Assembly (NCBI GenBank): GCA_022799755.1
Contig: JAAWOU010000020.1
Span: 1 to 47,141 of the forward strand
Length of the DNA stretch: 47,141 nucleotides
Direction: 5' to 3'
DNA from: Lachnospiraceae bacterium
Lineage (GTDB): Bacteria > Bacillota > Clostridia > Lachnospirales > Lachnospiraceae
The notes beneath the pieces are model-generated. The model was not told the origin of the DNA. It did not search any database and saw nothing but the letters and a program-made list of their open reading frames with translations. The position numbers were made by a program, and so were the translations under genes. This document shows, in pieces, positions 1 through 7,485 of the stretch (position 1 is the stretch's first letter; each line of letters opens with the position of its first letter).

Positions 1-36
1 GGTTTTACATCTTCTGACTTTGTCATCTGCTTTGGT

Positions 37-62
37 GTGCCCGCCTTTGGGCGGGTTTTTAT
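37..62 (+). terminator. Intrinsic terminator of a gene left of the window
   Basis: A GC-rich hairpin (CCCGCC, loop TTT, GGGCGGG) is followed directly by a T-run on the plus strand. On the minus strand it is not followed by T residues, so it works for plus-strand transcription arriving from the left. It faces the minus-strand T-box leader that starts near 384, which is odd (see findings). Confidence 0.65.
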
Positions 63-97
63 TATCTATCTGTCTTATTTGGAGAACTTTCCTATTA

Positions 98-384
98 TAC
101 GAAAAAAGCCCCCTGCAATCTAAGATTGCAAGGGACGTTTCTACTCACTCAAAAACGCGGTTCCACCCTTGTTGCAGTCTTTTAGAACATTGACTGCCAC
201 TTTATTTGCCCGTAACGGAGGCCGCCGTGCCCGATTAAGGGCCGCTCCGAGATGGTCTTCAGAAGCCTTGCGCCGAACCGCTTGCAGCACCGGTCTCCCG
301 GGCGGTCCTCTCTGGGGACGTTCCGCATCCTACTCTTCTCCTCAACGCTTTCGCTTTCCTTATCTTAATCCTTTCCCTGAGAAA
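98..384 (-). promoter_or_regulatory. T-box leader, probably threonine-specific
   Basis: On the minus strand the conserved T-box (AGGGTGGAACCGCG, positions 169-156) is followed by a terminator hairpin (GATTGCA and TGCAATC arms, 130-111) and a T-run at 107-102. Upstream are typical Stem I pieces, an AGAGAGG segment and the CCGTTACGGG element. In the specifier loop the context GAAG-ACC-A places ACC (Thr) at 256-254. The same rule applied to the second T-box of this window gives TTC (Phe) before pheS, which supports the reading. When uncharged tRNA binds, the antiterminator forms and transcription continues left, off the window; thrS would be the natural target, but the gene is not visible. A weak promoter (TTGAAA at 413-408, 17-bp spacer, TTTACT at 390-385) lies just upstream. 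Confidence 0.85.
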
Positions 385-418
385 AGTAAAGGGATTTTTG
401 AAAATTCTTTCAAATACG

Positions 419-934
419 TCAGACGGTTCTGGCGCCGTTGACAGCCGCCATGACGCAGTCTCCCACCGCCTCCCGGCTCATGTCCAGTGCCACTGCCAGC
501 TCTCCGTACAGATTCTCCTCCGCCAGATGGCAATATTTGGTGTCCACCGCCGTGACCTTTCTGCCTGCCTGAATCCGCTTCTGCTTCCTCAGATTTATGG
601 TCTTTAACAGCTTTAGCAGTTCCCCGCAGTCATTAGACTTCACACAGTCCTTGTACATCTGCTCTGTCATTTTGTCATTGGGTATGGCAAGCAGAGGAAT
701 CTCCGGAATCGTTCCTAACAGCCGCTCTGCCTCTGTCCGCTCCAATACCTTGCGCATCATAGGTTCCTTTTGAGAATCCACGGGCACGTAGACCGTACTC
801 CCCGCCGAATATAAAGGTTTCAGGATATAGTACTGTTTCTCCTTATCCACTCCTGAAATATTCAAAGCCGTGATATTCTCTACCACACAGACGCCCTTGT
901 TGCTACATATCACATGATCTCCTACTCGAAACAC
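419..934 (-). CDS. CarD-like (CdnL/TRCF RID domain) transcription regulator
   Basis: The protein of about 171 residues begins with the RNA polymerase-interacting domain of the CarD/CdnL/TRCF family: a VGDHV motif, then NKGVCVVE, which matches the usual VGD-VVYP-HGVG pattern, followed by a helical C-terminal part. Members bind the RNAP beta subunit and modulate promoter opening. I chose the GTG at 934 because the family starts directly before VGD and GTGAGG lies 6 nt upstream; a GTG at 979 is an in-frame alternative, but the GGAGG there falls inside that extension. A promoter lies upstream at 1024-996. The gene ends 35 nt before the T-box leader. Confidence 0.8.
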   Translation of the reverse strand: MFRVGDHVICSNKGVCVVENITALNISGVDKEKQYYILKPLYSAGSTVYVPVDSQKEPMMRKVLERTEAERLLGTIPEIPLLAIPNDKMTEQMYKDCVKSNDCGELLKLLKTINLRKQKRIQAGRKVTAVDTKYCHLAEENLYGELAVALDMSREAVGDCVMAAVNGARTV

Positions 935-995
935 CTGAAACCTCACTTTCTGAAAACTACCGACTACTTTTACCTCCACTATATGTTATAACCAT

Positions 996-1024
996 ATTAT
1001 AACAGATTAAACATGCAAATGTCA
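996..1024 (-). promoter_or_regulatory. Sigma-A promoter of the CarD-like gene
   Basis: On the minus strand TGACAT (1024-1019) and a perfect TATAAT (1001-996) are separated by 17 bp. The start would fall near 989, about 55 nt before the chosen GTG. The remaining bases between this gene and the next one show nothing else. Confidence 0.6.
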
Positions 1025-1109
1025 GTATTTTTGTGTGTTCAGGCGATTTTTGTGGAATATGCGCATGCCATAATTGTAGCATTTTATACAAAAATTCCTA
1101 CATTTTTTC

Positions 1110-1805
1110 TCAATCGATCACTTTTACACTCTCAATGACAGGCTGAGATTCACTTTTCACTATGCCATTACTGTCAATGTAAGCAGACTCCGGAATAGCT
1201 TCACAGATGGCGTCCACCACCTCTATCCCCTCTGTCACATAGCCGAAACAGGCATACTTTCCGTCCAGGTACTTGCTGTCCTGATGCACGATAAAGAACT
1301 GGGAGCTGGCGCTGTCCATTGCCGAAGAGCGCGCCATGGAGATGGCCCCTCTGGTGTGGGAGAGGTCATTTTCAATTCCGTTCTCGGCAAACTCCCCTTT
1401 GATTCTCTCATCGGAACCTCCTGTTCCGTTGCCCAGGGGATCTCCGCCCTGTATCATAAAGCCGGATATAATGCGGTGGAAAGTCAATCCGTCATAAAAT
1501 CCGTCCCCTGCAAGCTTCAGGAAATTCTCCACCGTAATCGGCGCCGCGTCCCCGTCCAGCTCCACCAAGATCGTCCCGTAATCTTTCACCGTGATCTCCA
1601 CATGGTGCTTTCCCGAAAGCTCCATGTCCTCTTCACCGCCTGCGGCAGAGGTTTCCTCCTGCACGCTCTCCTCTCCGGAGGCCGTGTTCTGCCCCTCTTC
1701 CGCCGAAGTTCCGGCAGAGGATTTCTCCCCGCTTTCGCCGCCGCAGCCAATCAGCGATACTGCCATTACTGCTACCAATAAAATACTCAGCAATTTCTTT
1801 TTCAT
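1110..1805 (-). CDS. Cyclophilin-type peptidyl-prolyl isomerase, lipoprotein
   Basis: This 231-residue protein starts with a lipoprotein signal peptide: MKKK, a hydrophobic stretch and the lipobox LIGC with Cys21. A Ser/Glu/Gly-rich linker (about 22-65) leads to a cyclophilin domain (about 67-230). Visible family motifs are TVENFLKLA, FHRIISGFMIQGGD with the catalytic Arg, GAISMAR and SQFFI. Cyclophilins isomerise Xaa-Pro bonds; the membrane anchor suggests a role in folding exported proteins outside the cell. The ribosome-binding site is a purine-rich GGGAGAAGAA just upstream. It is probably a single-gene unit between two unrelated minus-strand genes. Confidence 0.92.
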   Translation of the reverse strand: MKKKLLSILLVAVMAVSLIGCGGESGEKSSAGTSAEEGQNTASGEESVQEETSAAGGEEDMELSGKHHVEITVKDYGTILVELDGDAAPITVENFLKLAGDGFYDGLTFHRIISGFMIQGGDPLGNGTGGSDERIKGEFAENGIENDLSHTRGAISMARSSAMDSASSQFFIVHQDSKYLDGKYACFGYVTEGIEVVDAICEAIPESAYIDSNGIVKSESQPVIESVKVID

Positions 1806-1935
1806 TTCTTCTCCCTTTCTCTCCTGTTGCCACGCAACAATAGTGCCATCACAGCAGCCAATGCAACTATGATGACACTACGAAGCTTTTTTTATGCAAA
1901 ATAACCAAAGGTTATTCGCTTTTCTCTTGAAAATC

Positions 1936-2640
1936 CTATACGGTAAAGTCAAAACGCTGACCCGTGGGGTTCTGCCGCTCTTCCTTTATCGTGCTCCAAT
2001 CCACCTGGCTGATCTTCTCTGCCAGCTCCTCCACCGTGGAGGCGAATACGGTTGTGCGCTTGCCCGTGCTCTTACCGTGAGCCAGATACTCGGCCGCCTC
2101 AGCTCTATCGGTGGTGTTCTCTTTCTTGTTCTCGCGCTGCTTCTCAATGCGCTCCCGCTGCTTCTCGCTGTTCTTCTCCAGCTCCGCGAAGAAAGATACC
2201 TCTCCGTCATCCCCAAAGGAAATGCCCATGCGGGTGATATCGTCCGCTTTGTCGCCCAGCTGCGTCTTCATCTCATCCAGCTTTGAAACGGCGTTGTCCA
2301 GAATCCCCAGATTCTTCTTCTTCACATCCTCATCCGCCGCCATCTTCTCTAACTCCTCAGGCGTAAACAAAGCGCTGTACTCGGCTGTGCCTCTGGAAAG
2401 CAGATCAGCTGCCTCCTCGTCCGTCTCAAAGTCCGCTACGATGAAATCCATATTTTTGTAAGACTTCTTCAGCTCTTTCAACAGATTCTGCGCTGCCTTA
2501 CTCAAGGCGGGAGCTTTTCTGCTCTCCCCTGCTGCGCCCGTATTCTTCGCGTTTTCTGTTTTGGTCTTATCCGCGTCTTTTGCAGCCTGTGCAGTCTTTC
2601 CATAAAGGCTGCTCTGATAATAACTTCCTATTTTTTCCAT
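1936..2640 (-). CDS. Unknown Lys/Glu-rich protein, DUF6033-like
   Basis: The protein has 234 residues and is hydrophilic, with no signal peptide or membrane segment. Its N-terminus (MEKIGSYYQSS) is followed by a low-complexity Lys/Ala/Thr region, a Leu-rich helix around 50-60, a central acidic part and a charged, probably coiled-coil stretch (about 150-185). It resembles the DUF6033 group of Clostridia from memory, which I could not test; no function is known to me. I start at the ATG at 2640, because GGAGGG lies 8 nt before it; an ATG five codons further upstream overlaps that site. It has its own promoter (2850-2823). Confidence 0.7.
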   Translation of the reverse strand: MEKIGSYYQSSLYGKTAQAAKDADKTKTENAKNTGAAGESRKAPALSKAAQNLLKELKKSYKNMDFIVADFETDEEAADLLSRGTAEYSALFTPEELEKMAADEDVKKKNLGILDNAVSKLDEMKTQLGDKADDITRMGISFGDDGEVSFFAELEKNSEKQRERIEKQRENKKENTTDRAEAAEYLAHGKSTGKRTTVFASTVEELAEKISQVDWSTIKEERQNPTGQRFDFTV

Positions 2641-2822
2641 GTCTCTGCCCTCCATAGCTTTTGCAGCATCTTCCGTTGATGCCCGTTATCCGTTTTTGCG
2701 CCGGAATGTACCGGCTTTTATCCGGACACACTCCATCTGTTTTTTATTTCGGCATTTTTGTGGAAAACTTTACCGTCAAACCGAATGGACTTCACATCTT
2801 AGGTATGGTATACTTGACCTAT

Positions 2823-2850
2823 ATTATACCGGGGTATTTAGATCGGACAA
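2823..2850 (-). promoter_or_regulatory. Promoter of the DUF6033-like gene
   Basis: On the minus strand TTGTCC (2850-2845) and a perfect TATAAT (2828-2823) are 16 bp apart, leaving a leader of about 175 nt before the ATG at 2640. The divergent plus-strand gene at 2949 must use another promoter in the same 300-bp gap; TTGACC at 2814-2819 with TTTAGA at 2837-2842 is a weak candidate. Confidence 0.5.
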
Positions 2851-2877
2851 AATCGAGCTGGCGGAAAGTGATAACAT

Positions 2878-2924
2878 GGCATTGGCTGGCCCAAACCGCA
2901 TGATGCCAGGCACTGGCCAATGCC
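2878..2924. repeat. Inverted repeat just before the aldo-keto reductase
   Basis: GGCATTGGC (2878-2886) and GCCAATGCC (2916-2924) are perfect arms, with TGGC and GCCA forming an inner pair. The hairpin ends 12 nt before the ribosome-binding site of the gene at 2949. There is no T-run, so it is more likely a leader structure or operator than a terminator. Confidence 0.5.
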
Positions 2925-2948
2925 CCTGCGGCAAAGGAGGAATCGCAC

Positions 2949-4094
2949 ATGAATTATCGAAAATTAGGTAAGACCGGACTGATGGTCAGCGAGATCGGAC
3001 TGGGCGGAGAATGGCTGGAGCGCCATAGCACGGAGGAAGTAAAACAGGTCATTGACCGCTGCGGGGAAGCCGGCATCAATATCCTGGACTGCTGGATGTC
3101 CGAGCCAAACGTGCGCAGCAACATCGGAAAGGCCATCGCGGGGAATCGGGAGAAATGGTACATTCAGGGCCACATCGGCTCCACATGGCAGAACGGTCAG
3201 TATACCCGTACCAGAGAGCTGACCCAGGTCGGAATTGCCTTTCAGGATCTCCTGGACAGACTGCAGACTGACTACATAGACTTAGGCATGATTCATTTCG
3301 TGGATGAGCCCGGGGAATTCCATAAAATCATGGACGGAGAATTCATCGAATATGTCCAGGGGCTGAAAGCGGCGGGGACCATCCGCCATATCGGCATGAG
3401 CACCCACAATCCTGCCGTGGCCAAGCTGGCGGCACAGAGCGGTGTGATTGAGATGATTCTGCTCAGCGTCAACCCTGCTTTCGACATGCTGCCCGCCACG
3501 GAGAATATTGACGACTATTTTGCGGAGACCTATGACGAAAGCCTGGGCGGCATCGCCCCTGAACGCGCGGAAGTCTACAGGCTCTGCGAGCAGAACCAGG
3601 TGGGTATCACTGTCATGAAAGGCTATGCCGGCGGAAGACTGTTCTCGGCGGAGAGCTCTCCTTTCGGCGTGGCTCTGACGCCTGTGCAGTGCATCCACTA
3701 TTGCCTAACCAGACCTGCCGTAGCCAGCGTCATGGTAGGCTATGACACCACGGAACATGTGGACGCCGCCGTAGCCTATGAGAGCGCCACCGCACAGGAA
3801 AAGGATTATGCCAGCGTATTGGCCCACGCTCCACGCCACGGTTATTACGGGCAGTGTACTTATTGCGGCCACTGCGCCCCCTGCCCTGCCGGCATCGACA
3901 TTGCCATGGTAAACAAGCTCTACGATCTGGCGCTGATGCAGGATGAGCTGCCCGCGTCCTTACAGGCGCACTACCGCCAGCTGTCTGCCAACGCGGATGC
4001 CTGCATCGGCTGTAAGAGCTGCGAGAGCCGCTGTCCTTTCGGGGTCAGGATCGCGGAGCGCATGGCGAAGACCAGAGAGCATTTCAGGGGATAA
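2949..4094 (+). CDS. Aldo-keto reductase with C-terminal 2x[4Fe-4S] ferredoxin domain
   Basis: The 381-residue protein has an N-terminal TIM-barrel of the aldo-keto reductase type (about 1-290: RKLGKTGLMVSEIGLGG, IDLGMIH, IRHIGMSTHN) and a ferredoxin tail with two Cys clusters (C303-C306-C309-C312 and C352-C355-C358-C362). Such fusions are common in anaerobes; most have no assigned substrate. Of the usual Asp-Tyr-Lys-His tetrad I see D47 and H116, but the Tyr expected a few residues after D47 and the Lys of the usual TK motif are not at their places (SEPNV and IQGHIG instead). It may therefore not use the standard mechanism. The start is set by AAAGGAGG 8 nt upstream. It looks monocistronic. 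Confidence 0.88.
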   Translation: MNYRKLGKTGLMVSEIGLGGEWLERHSTEEVKQVIDRCGEAGINILDCWMSEPNVRSNIGKAIAGNREKWYIQGHIGSTWQNGQYTRTRELTQVGIAFQDLLDRLQTDYIDLGMIHFVDEPGEFHKIMDGEFIEYVQGLKAAGTIRHIGMSTHNPAVAKLAAQSGVIEMILLSVNPAFDMLPATENIDDYFAETYDESLGGIAPERAEVYRLCEQNQVGITVMKGYAGGRLFSAESSPFGVALTPVQCIHYCLTRPAVASVMVGYDTTEHVDAAVAYESATAQEKDYASVLAHAPRHGYYGQCTYCGHCAPCPAGIDIAMVNKLYDLALMQDELPASLQAHYRQLSANADACIGCKSCESRCPFGVRIAERMAKTREHFRG

Positions 4095-4123
4095 TGCCCC
4101 CGCGGCAGACACATTACGGATTC

Positions 4124-4148
4124 AGCCCCGGCAGTTGCTGCCGGGGCT
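4124..4148. terminator. Hairpin between convergent genes
   Basis: AGCCCCGGCAG (4124-4134) and CTGCCGGGGCT (4138-4148) form an 11-bp perfect stem with a TTG loop. No T-run follows on either strand, so termination may depend on Rho or the structure may only protect transcript ends. It sits between the reductase (plus) and the small membrane protein (minus). Confidence 0.5.
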
Positions 4149-4181
4149 GTGACATGAAAATCATTCTCTCCGAAGAAAGCC

Positions 4182-4514
4182 CTATTTCTTCTCGTATTTA
4201 TTCTGAATCACCAGAATGTACACCGCCATAGCCGCTATGGTCTCCACCATCGTCCCCAGAATTGAGATCAGAATCAAACCGGAATTCCACCCCGCAAGTA
4301 TGGGCACTCCCAGAGCCGCAAATACAAGCCCGTACCCGATTAAGAGCTTCCCCACCGCCCTGTTATAGCCCCTGACATCACGCATGGGCAGCGGTTTTAC
4401 ATTGTTAAAAAAGCCCACTTCTTTCTTCGCAAAGAAAGCTCCGATTCCCGCTGCTATCAACAGGCATCCTCCCGCCATCCATATAATGAAACCCGTCATT
4501 AACCCTCCGTTCAT
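4182..4514 (-). CDS. Small membrane protein, DUF3784-like
   Basis: This 110-residue protein has three hydrophobic segments (about 5-28, 55-76 and 78-104), separated by a loop with FFNNVKPLPMRDVRGYNRAVGK, in line with small DUF3784-type membrane proteins; that family name is a recollection. The Lys-rich end is cytoplasmic by the positive-inside rule. The start is the ATG at 4514, with GGAGG about 9 nt upstream; the reading frame stays open further upstream, but that part overlaps the methyltransferase gene. It lies 16 nt after the methyltransferase and is probably co-transcribed. Function unknown. Confidence 0.75.
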   Translation of the reverse strand: MNGGLMTGFIIWMAGGCLLIAAGIGAFFAKKEVGFFNNVKPLPMRDVRGYNRAVGKLLIGYGLVFAALGVPILAGWNSGLILISILGTMVETIAAMAVYILVIQNKYEKK

Positions 4515-4530
4515 ATTCACTCCTCCCGAT

Positions 4531-5097
4531 TCACATCTGCTTCGCGATAGATTCCCCGGATATTTCCGGCCATGCTTCATTTTCTTTTTTAAAACATAGA
4601 TAAAAACCGTGTTCCCCAATGTTATCTCTGACGAATACCAGTCCGGCGTCCACACACATCTGCACGATGGAATTTCGATCCTGCCCATCCAGCTTTCCCA
4701 CCCCATAGGTCGTAGAGATTCGTTCCGTCGGCAGCTGAATCTCCACATCTACGCAGAAAGGTTCAGGATAGGCAGATGTTATCTCACAATCCCAGATATG
4801 GATTTCTCCTCCGTTTTTCAATACCCGTGCGGCTTCCTTAATAGTCTCTCTCTGCTCTTCGGCGGTCATGAACATCAGTGTAAAAAAGGAGGTTACATGG
4901 TCAAAAGAGGAATCGGCAAAGGACAGATTCGTCGCATCCATCACCGCTTTCTCAAATCCTCCCGGTGCTTCGTCCAGCTCCTCTCTGCGATTGTCAATGG
5001 CCGTGACCTGCCCGCCGTAGAGCCGGCCGATTACGCCCTCGCCACCGCCGCCGATATCCAATATCCTGCCATTCAGCACTTTCATCAGCCGAATCAT
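4531..5097 (-). CDS. Class I SAM-dependent methyltransferase
   Basis: The protein of 188 residues has the Rossmann-type methyltransferase motif I (LDIGGGGEG, about 13-21), a following acidic turn (AIDN), motif ATNLSFADSSFDHV typical of UbiE/Methyltransf_11 enzymes, and AARVLKNGGEIHIWD. It transfers a methyl group from S-adenosylmethionine to an unknown, probably small, acceptor. I use the ATG at 5097, as GGAGG lies 6 nt before it; a TTG at 5112 is less likely. The first 104 bases lie inside the end of the upstream gene in another frame, an unusually long overlap that suggests translational coupling or a shifted end of the upstream gene. Confidence 0.85.
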   Translation of the reverse strand: MIRLMKVLNGRILDIGGGGEGVIGRLYGGQVTAIDNRREELDEAPGGFEKAVMDATNLSFADSSFDHVTSFFTLMFMTAEEQRETIKEAARVLKNGGEIHIWDCEITSAYPEPFCVDVEIQLPTERISTTYGVGKLDGQDRNSIVQMCVDAGLVFVRDNIGEHGFYLCFKKENEAWPEISGESIAKQM

Positions 5098-5797
5098 CTT
5101 CCGCCTCCCCAATCTTTACCCGATTTCCTGTCTTTAGAAAAAAGAGCTCCCCCTGATACTGCCCGGCCAGGGCAAGGCTTACCAGAATCTCCCGCATGTG
5201 GAAGTCCAGTCTGTGATAGACTCTGCACCGCTCCCACGGCAGCCCCTCCACATAGTCGCGCTCTCCGCCCAGAGCACATAGCATTTTTTCATATTGCACC
5301 GGATTTTTTGCCGCTATCCTGCCGAAGTCACAGGATGCATAGGAGTACGCCTCTCCGTTCTCTGCCAGCTTACTCTCCAGCGGCAACGGCAGACCCTCAG
5401 CCCAGGCGTCCTCTTCCATCTCCGGAAACTCCTCTGTCCAGCAAACCGGTTCCGGCTCTTCGCAGCTGCCTGACAGGCGGCGAAAAGTCGGCTTGCCATG
5501 TCTGTCATACTCCTTTACATAGGTTGCTTTCTCTCTCCTGCCGGCGCTGCCCGGCTCTTTCTGCAATATCACCCCCGTATCCAGCAAATGCTCCCACACG
5601 GCACAGCGCACCTTTTCATAGGGCGCCGGAAAATCCAGCTGTTCCACGATCTGCCTCACGGTATATCCCTTCTCTGTGAGATGGCGGACAGCGCCTCCGT
5701 AAGCGGCATCCCGGACAAAGTCCGCCAAAGCTTTCTGAAAATACTGATTCTCCCCCACTGCGATACGTTTCCTTCCACTGCCGCACTTTCCGGACAT
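4994..5797 (-). CDS. Unknown protein upstream of the methyltransferase
   Basis: The 267-residue product shows no family I recognise. Its first part (about 25-80, with KGYTVRQIVEQLDFP and VWEHLLDTGVIL) has the pattern of a helix-turn-helix or winged-helix unit. The middle is acidic and rich in Glu/Trp, and a conserved-looking stretch (DFHMREILVSLALAGQYQGELFF) lies before residue 225. The last 35 residues are Arg-rich and overlap the methyltransferase start in another frame, so they may not be a genuine domain; a frameshift near 5110 is possible. No clear ribosome-binding site supports the ATG at 5797 (AGAGGA is too near), so the start is uncertain. Confidence 0.6.
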   Translation of the reverse strand: MSGKCGSGRKRIAVGENQYFQKALADFVRDAAYGGAVRHLTEKGYTVRQIVEQLDFPAPYEKVRCAVWEHLLDTGVILQKEPGSAGRREKATYVKEYDRHGKPTFRRLSGSCEEPEPVCWTEEFPEMEEDAWAEGLPLPLESKLAENGEAYSYASCDFGRIAAKNPVQYEKMLCALGGERDYVEGLPWERCRVYHRLDFHMREILVSLALAGQYQGELFFLKTGNRVKIGEAEDDSADESAEWQDIGYRRRWRGRNRPALRRAGHGH

Positions 5798-5915
5798 GTC
5801 CTCTGCGGTATCTTTCTCTCATTATGTCACAAACCCGGGAAATATGCAATGCTCTCCCGGGTTTTTACACGGGTTTTGCCATACTTTTTTCTCCCCTTTT
5901 CGCAAAAGAATGGGC

Positions 5916-5944
5916 TTGCATTTTAGCGAAATTGCGAGTACAAT
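5916..5944 (+). promoter_or_regulatory. Sigma-A promoter of the OFA transporter
   Basis: TTGCAT (5916-5921) and TACAAT (5939-5944) are 17 bp apart, followed by a leader of about 60 nt with a GAGG ribosome-binding site before the ATG at 6011. The rest of the 5798-6010 gap carries no gene. Confidence 0.7.
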
Positions 5945-6010
5945 AATAGGCGCTACACATTACTTTTAATGTCTGTGGAATAAAATACATAAAAGGAAAC
6001 GAGGTAAATC

Positions 6011-7309
6011 ATGAAAAGCAAACAAAACAAATGGGTAAATGCCGCCATCCCGGCATTGCTCCTCCATTGCAGCATCGGTACCGTCTACTGCTGGTCTATC
6101 TTCAGTCAGGAGATCGCGGACTACATCGGTTTCTCCAAGGGAGCCACTGAATGGGCGTTCAGCTTCGCCATCTTCTTCCTTGGAATGTCGGCGGCATTCC
6201 TGGGCAATATCGTGGAGAAAGATATCCATAAATCCTCTCTCATTGCCTCCATCTGCTTTGCCTGCGGCATGGCCGGAACCGGTTTCTTCATTTATTACGG
6301 CGGCACTCATCAGCACAGCCCTCTGGCGCTTATCGGCATCTATATCTGCTACGGCTTCATCATGGGTATCGGTCTGGGTACAGGCTATCTCTCCCCTGTG
6401 AAGACATTGATGCTCTGGTTCGAGGACAGAAAAGGTCTGGCCACCGGACTGGCAGTGGCAGGCTTCGGCGCCGCAAAGGCTATCGCAAGCCCTATCATGC
6501 AGGCTATGCTGGAAAACCTGGGAGAGGGCGGCATCTACAAGATGTTCCTGATTCTGGCTGTGGTTTATTTTATCATGATGTTTGCAGGACATCTGCTGTT
6601 AAACAAGCCCGCCTCCTGGCATGAGCCCCAGAAAGCCGAAAAGGGCAAGGGGATGATGGATGTCATCAAGACAAGACCCATCGCCAACTATATCGGTATC
6701 TGGCTGATGTTCTACATCAATATCACCTGCGGTCTGGCTCTGATCTCTCAGGAGAAGATGATCGTAAAATGTATCGGTCTGGCCGGTGCTGCCGGAATCA
6801 TTGCCACCGTATCCGCCGTGTTCAATGCAGGCGGCCGTCTGGGCTTCTCCGCATGGGCGGATAAGATGAAAGACAGAAACACCATTTACAAGCTGATCTT
6901 CATCCTCTCCATCGCGTTCACCGCCATCGTCATGGTGACCGGGGGCATCAAGAACGGCGAGGGCAATATGCTGCTGGTCGTCCTGGTGCTTGGACTTATC
7001 TTCGTAGTCAACGCAGGCTACGGCGGCGGCTTCTCCAATGTGCCTACCCTGCTCTCCGACCATTACGGCATGGGCAACATCAGCGCCATCCACGGCCTGA
7101 CGCTCTCCGCATGGGCTATCGCAGGGCTCACCGGCAACCAAATGGCGAACTGGATCGTGGATCATACCGGTGAATTCTTTGATCTCCACGGGGTTCAGGT
7201 CAATCCGGTAGGATATCAGAACGTGCTGTATGTAACCATTGTACTGTATATTGTAGCGCTGTTAATTAGCCTCTTTATGGTGCGTGCCCCCAAGGAAGGG
7301 AAGAAATAA
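6011..7309 (+). CDS. OFA-family MFS transporter (oxalate/formate antiporter-like)
   Basis: The protein of 432 residues has about twelve hydrophobic helices and the features of the oxalate/formate antiporter family: a start with SIGTVYCWSIF, GxGLGTGYLSPVKTLMLWF, and DRKGLATGLAVAGFGAAKAIASP between helices 4 and 5. The family exchanges small carboxylates across the cell membrane; the substrate here cannot be named, as OxlT itself is only one member. A GHLLLNKPASW segment marks the central loop. It has its own promoter and ends before a strong bidirectional terminator, so it is monocistronic. No oxalate-degrading genes are nearby. Confidence 0.9.
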   Translation: MKSKQNKWVNAAIPALLLHCSIGTVYCWSIFSQEIADYIGFSKGATEWAFSFAIFFLGMSAAFLGNIVEKDIHKSSLIASICFACGMAGTGFFIYYGGTHQHSPLALIGIYICYGFIMGIGLGTGYLSPVKTLMLWFEDRKGLATGLAVAGFGAAKAIASPIMQAMLENLGEGGIYKMFLILAVVYFIMMFAGHLLLNKPASWHEPQKAEKGKGMMDVIKTRPIANYIGIWLMFYINITCGLALISQEKMIVKCIGLAGAAGIIATVSAVFNAGGRLGFSAWADKMKDRNTIYKLIFILSIAFTAIVMVTGGIKNGEGNMLLVVLVLGLIFVVNAGYGGGFSNVPTLLSDHYGMGNISAIHGLTLSAWAIAGLTGNQMANWIVDHTGEFFDLHGVQVNPVGYQNVLYVTIVLYIVALLISLFMVRAPKEGKK

Positions 7310-7382
7310 GTCAAAGCAATCGAAGAGATTGCCTGGATCACAATAGACGATAGATCGCATAGAAAAAAGATTGCATAGAAAA

Positions 7383-7424
7383 AAGATTGCCGCCTGCAGA
7401 AGTGTCAATGCAGGCGGCAATCTT
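7383..7424. terminator. Bidirectional terminator between convergent genes
   Basis: AAGATTGCCGCCTGCA (7383-7398) pairs perfectly with TGCAGGCGGCAATCTT (7409-7424). On the minus strand it is followed by six T residues, on the plus strand by TATTTCA. It serves the OFA transporter (plus) and the transglutaminase-like gene (minus). A short direct repeat (GCATAGAAAAAAGATTGC, twice) precedes it. Confidence 0.85.
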
Positions 7425-7485
7425 ATTTCATGTCTGTCTTCCTGACGGTTCCTGTATCGAATCAAAGGTCTGCCGCCTGCCCCCA

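Noticed and set aside
169..441. Open frame of 90 codons at the left end
   Set aside because: It is antisense to the Thr T-box leader and rich in Arg, Ser and Pro, as expected from structured RNA.
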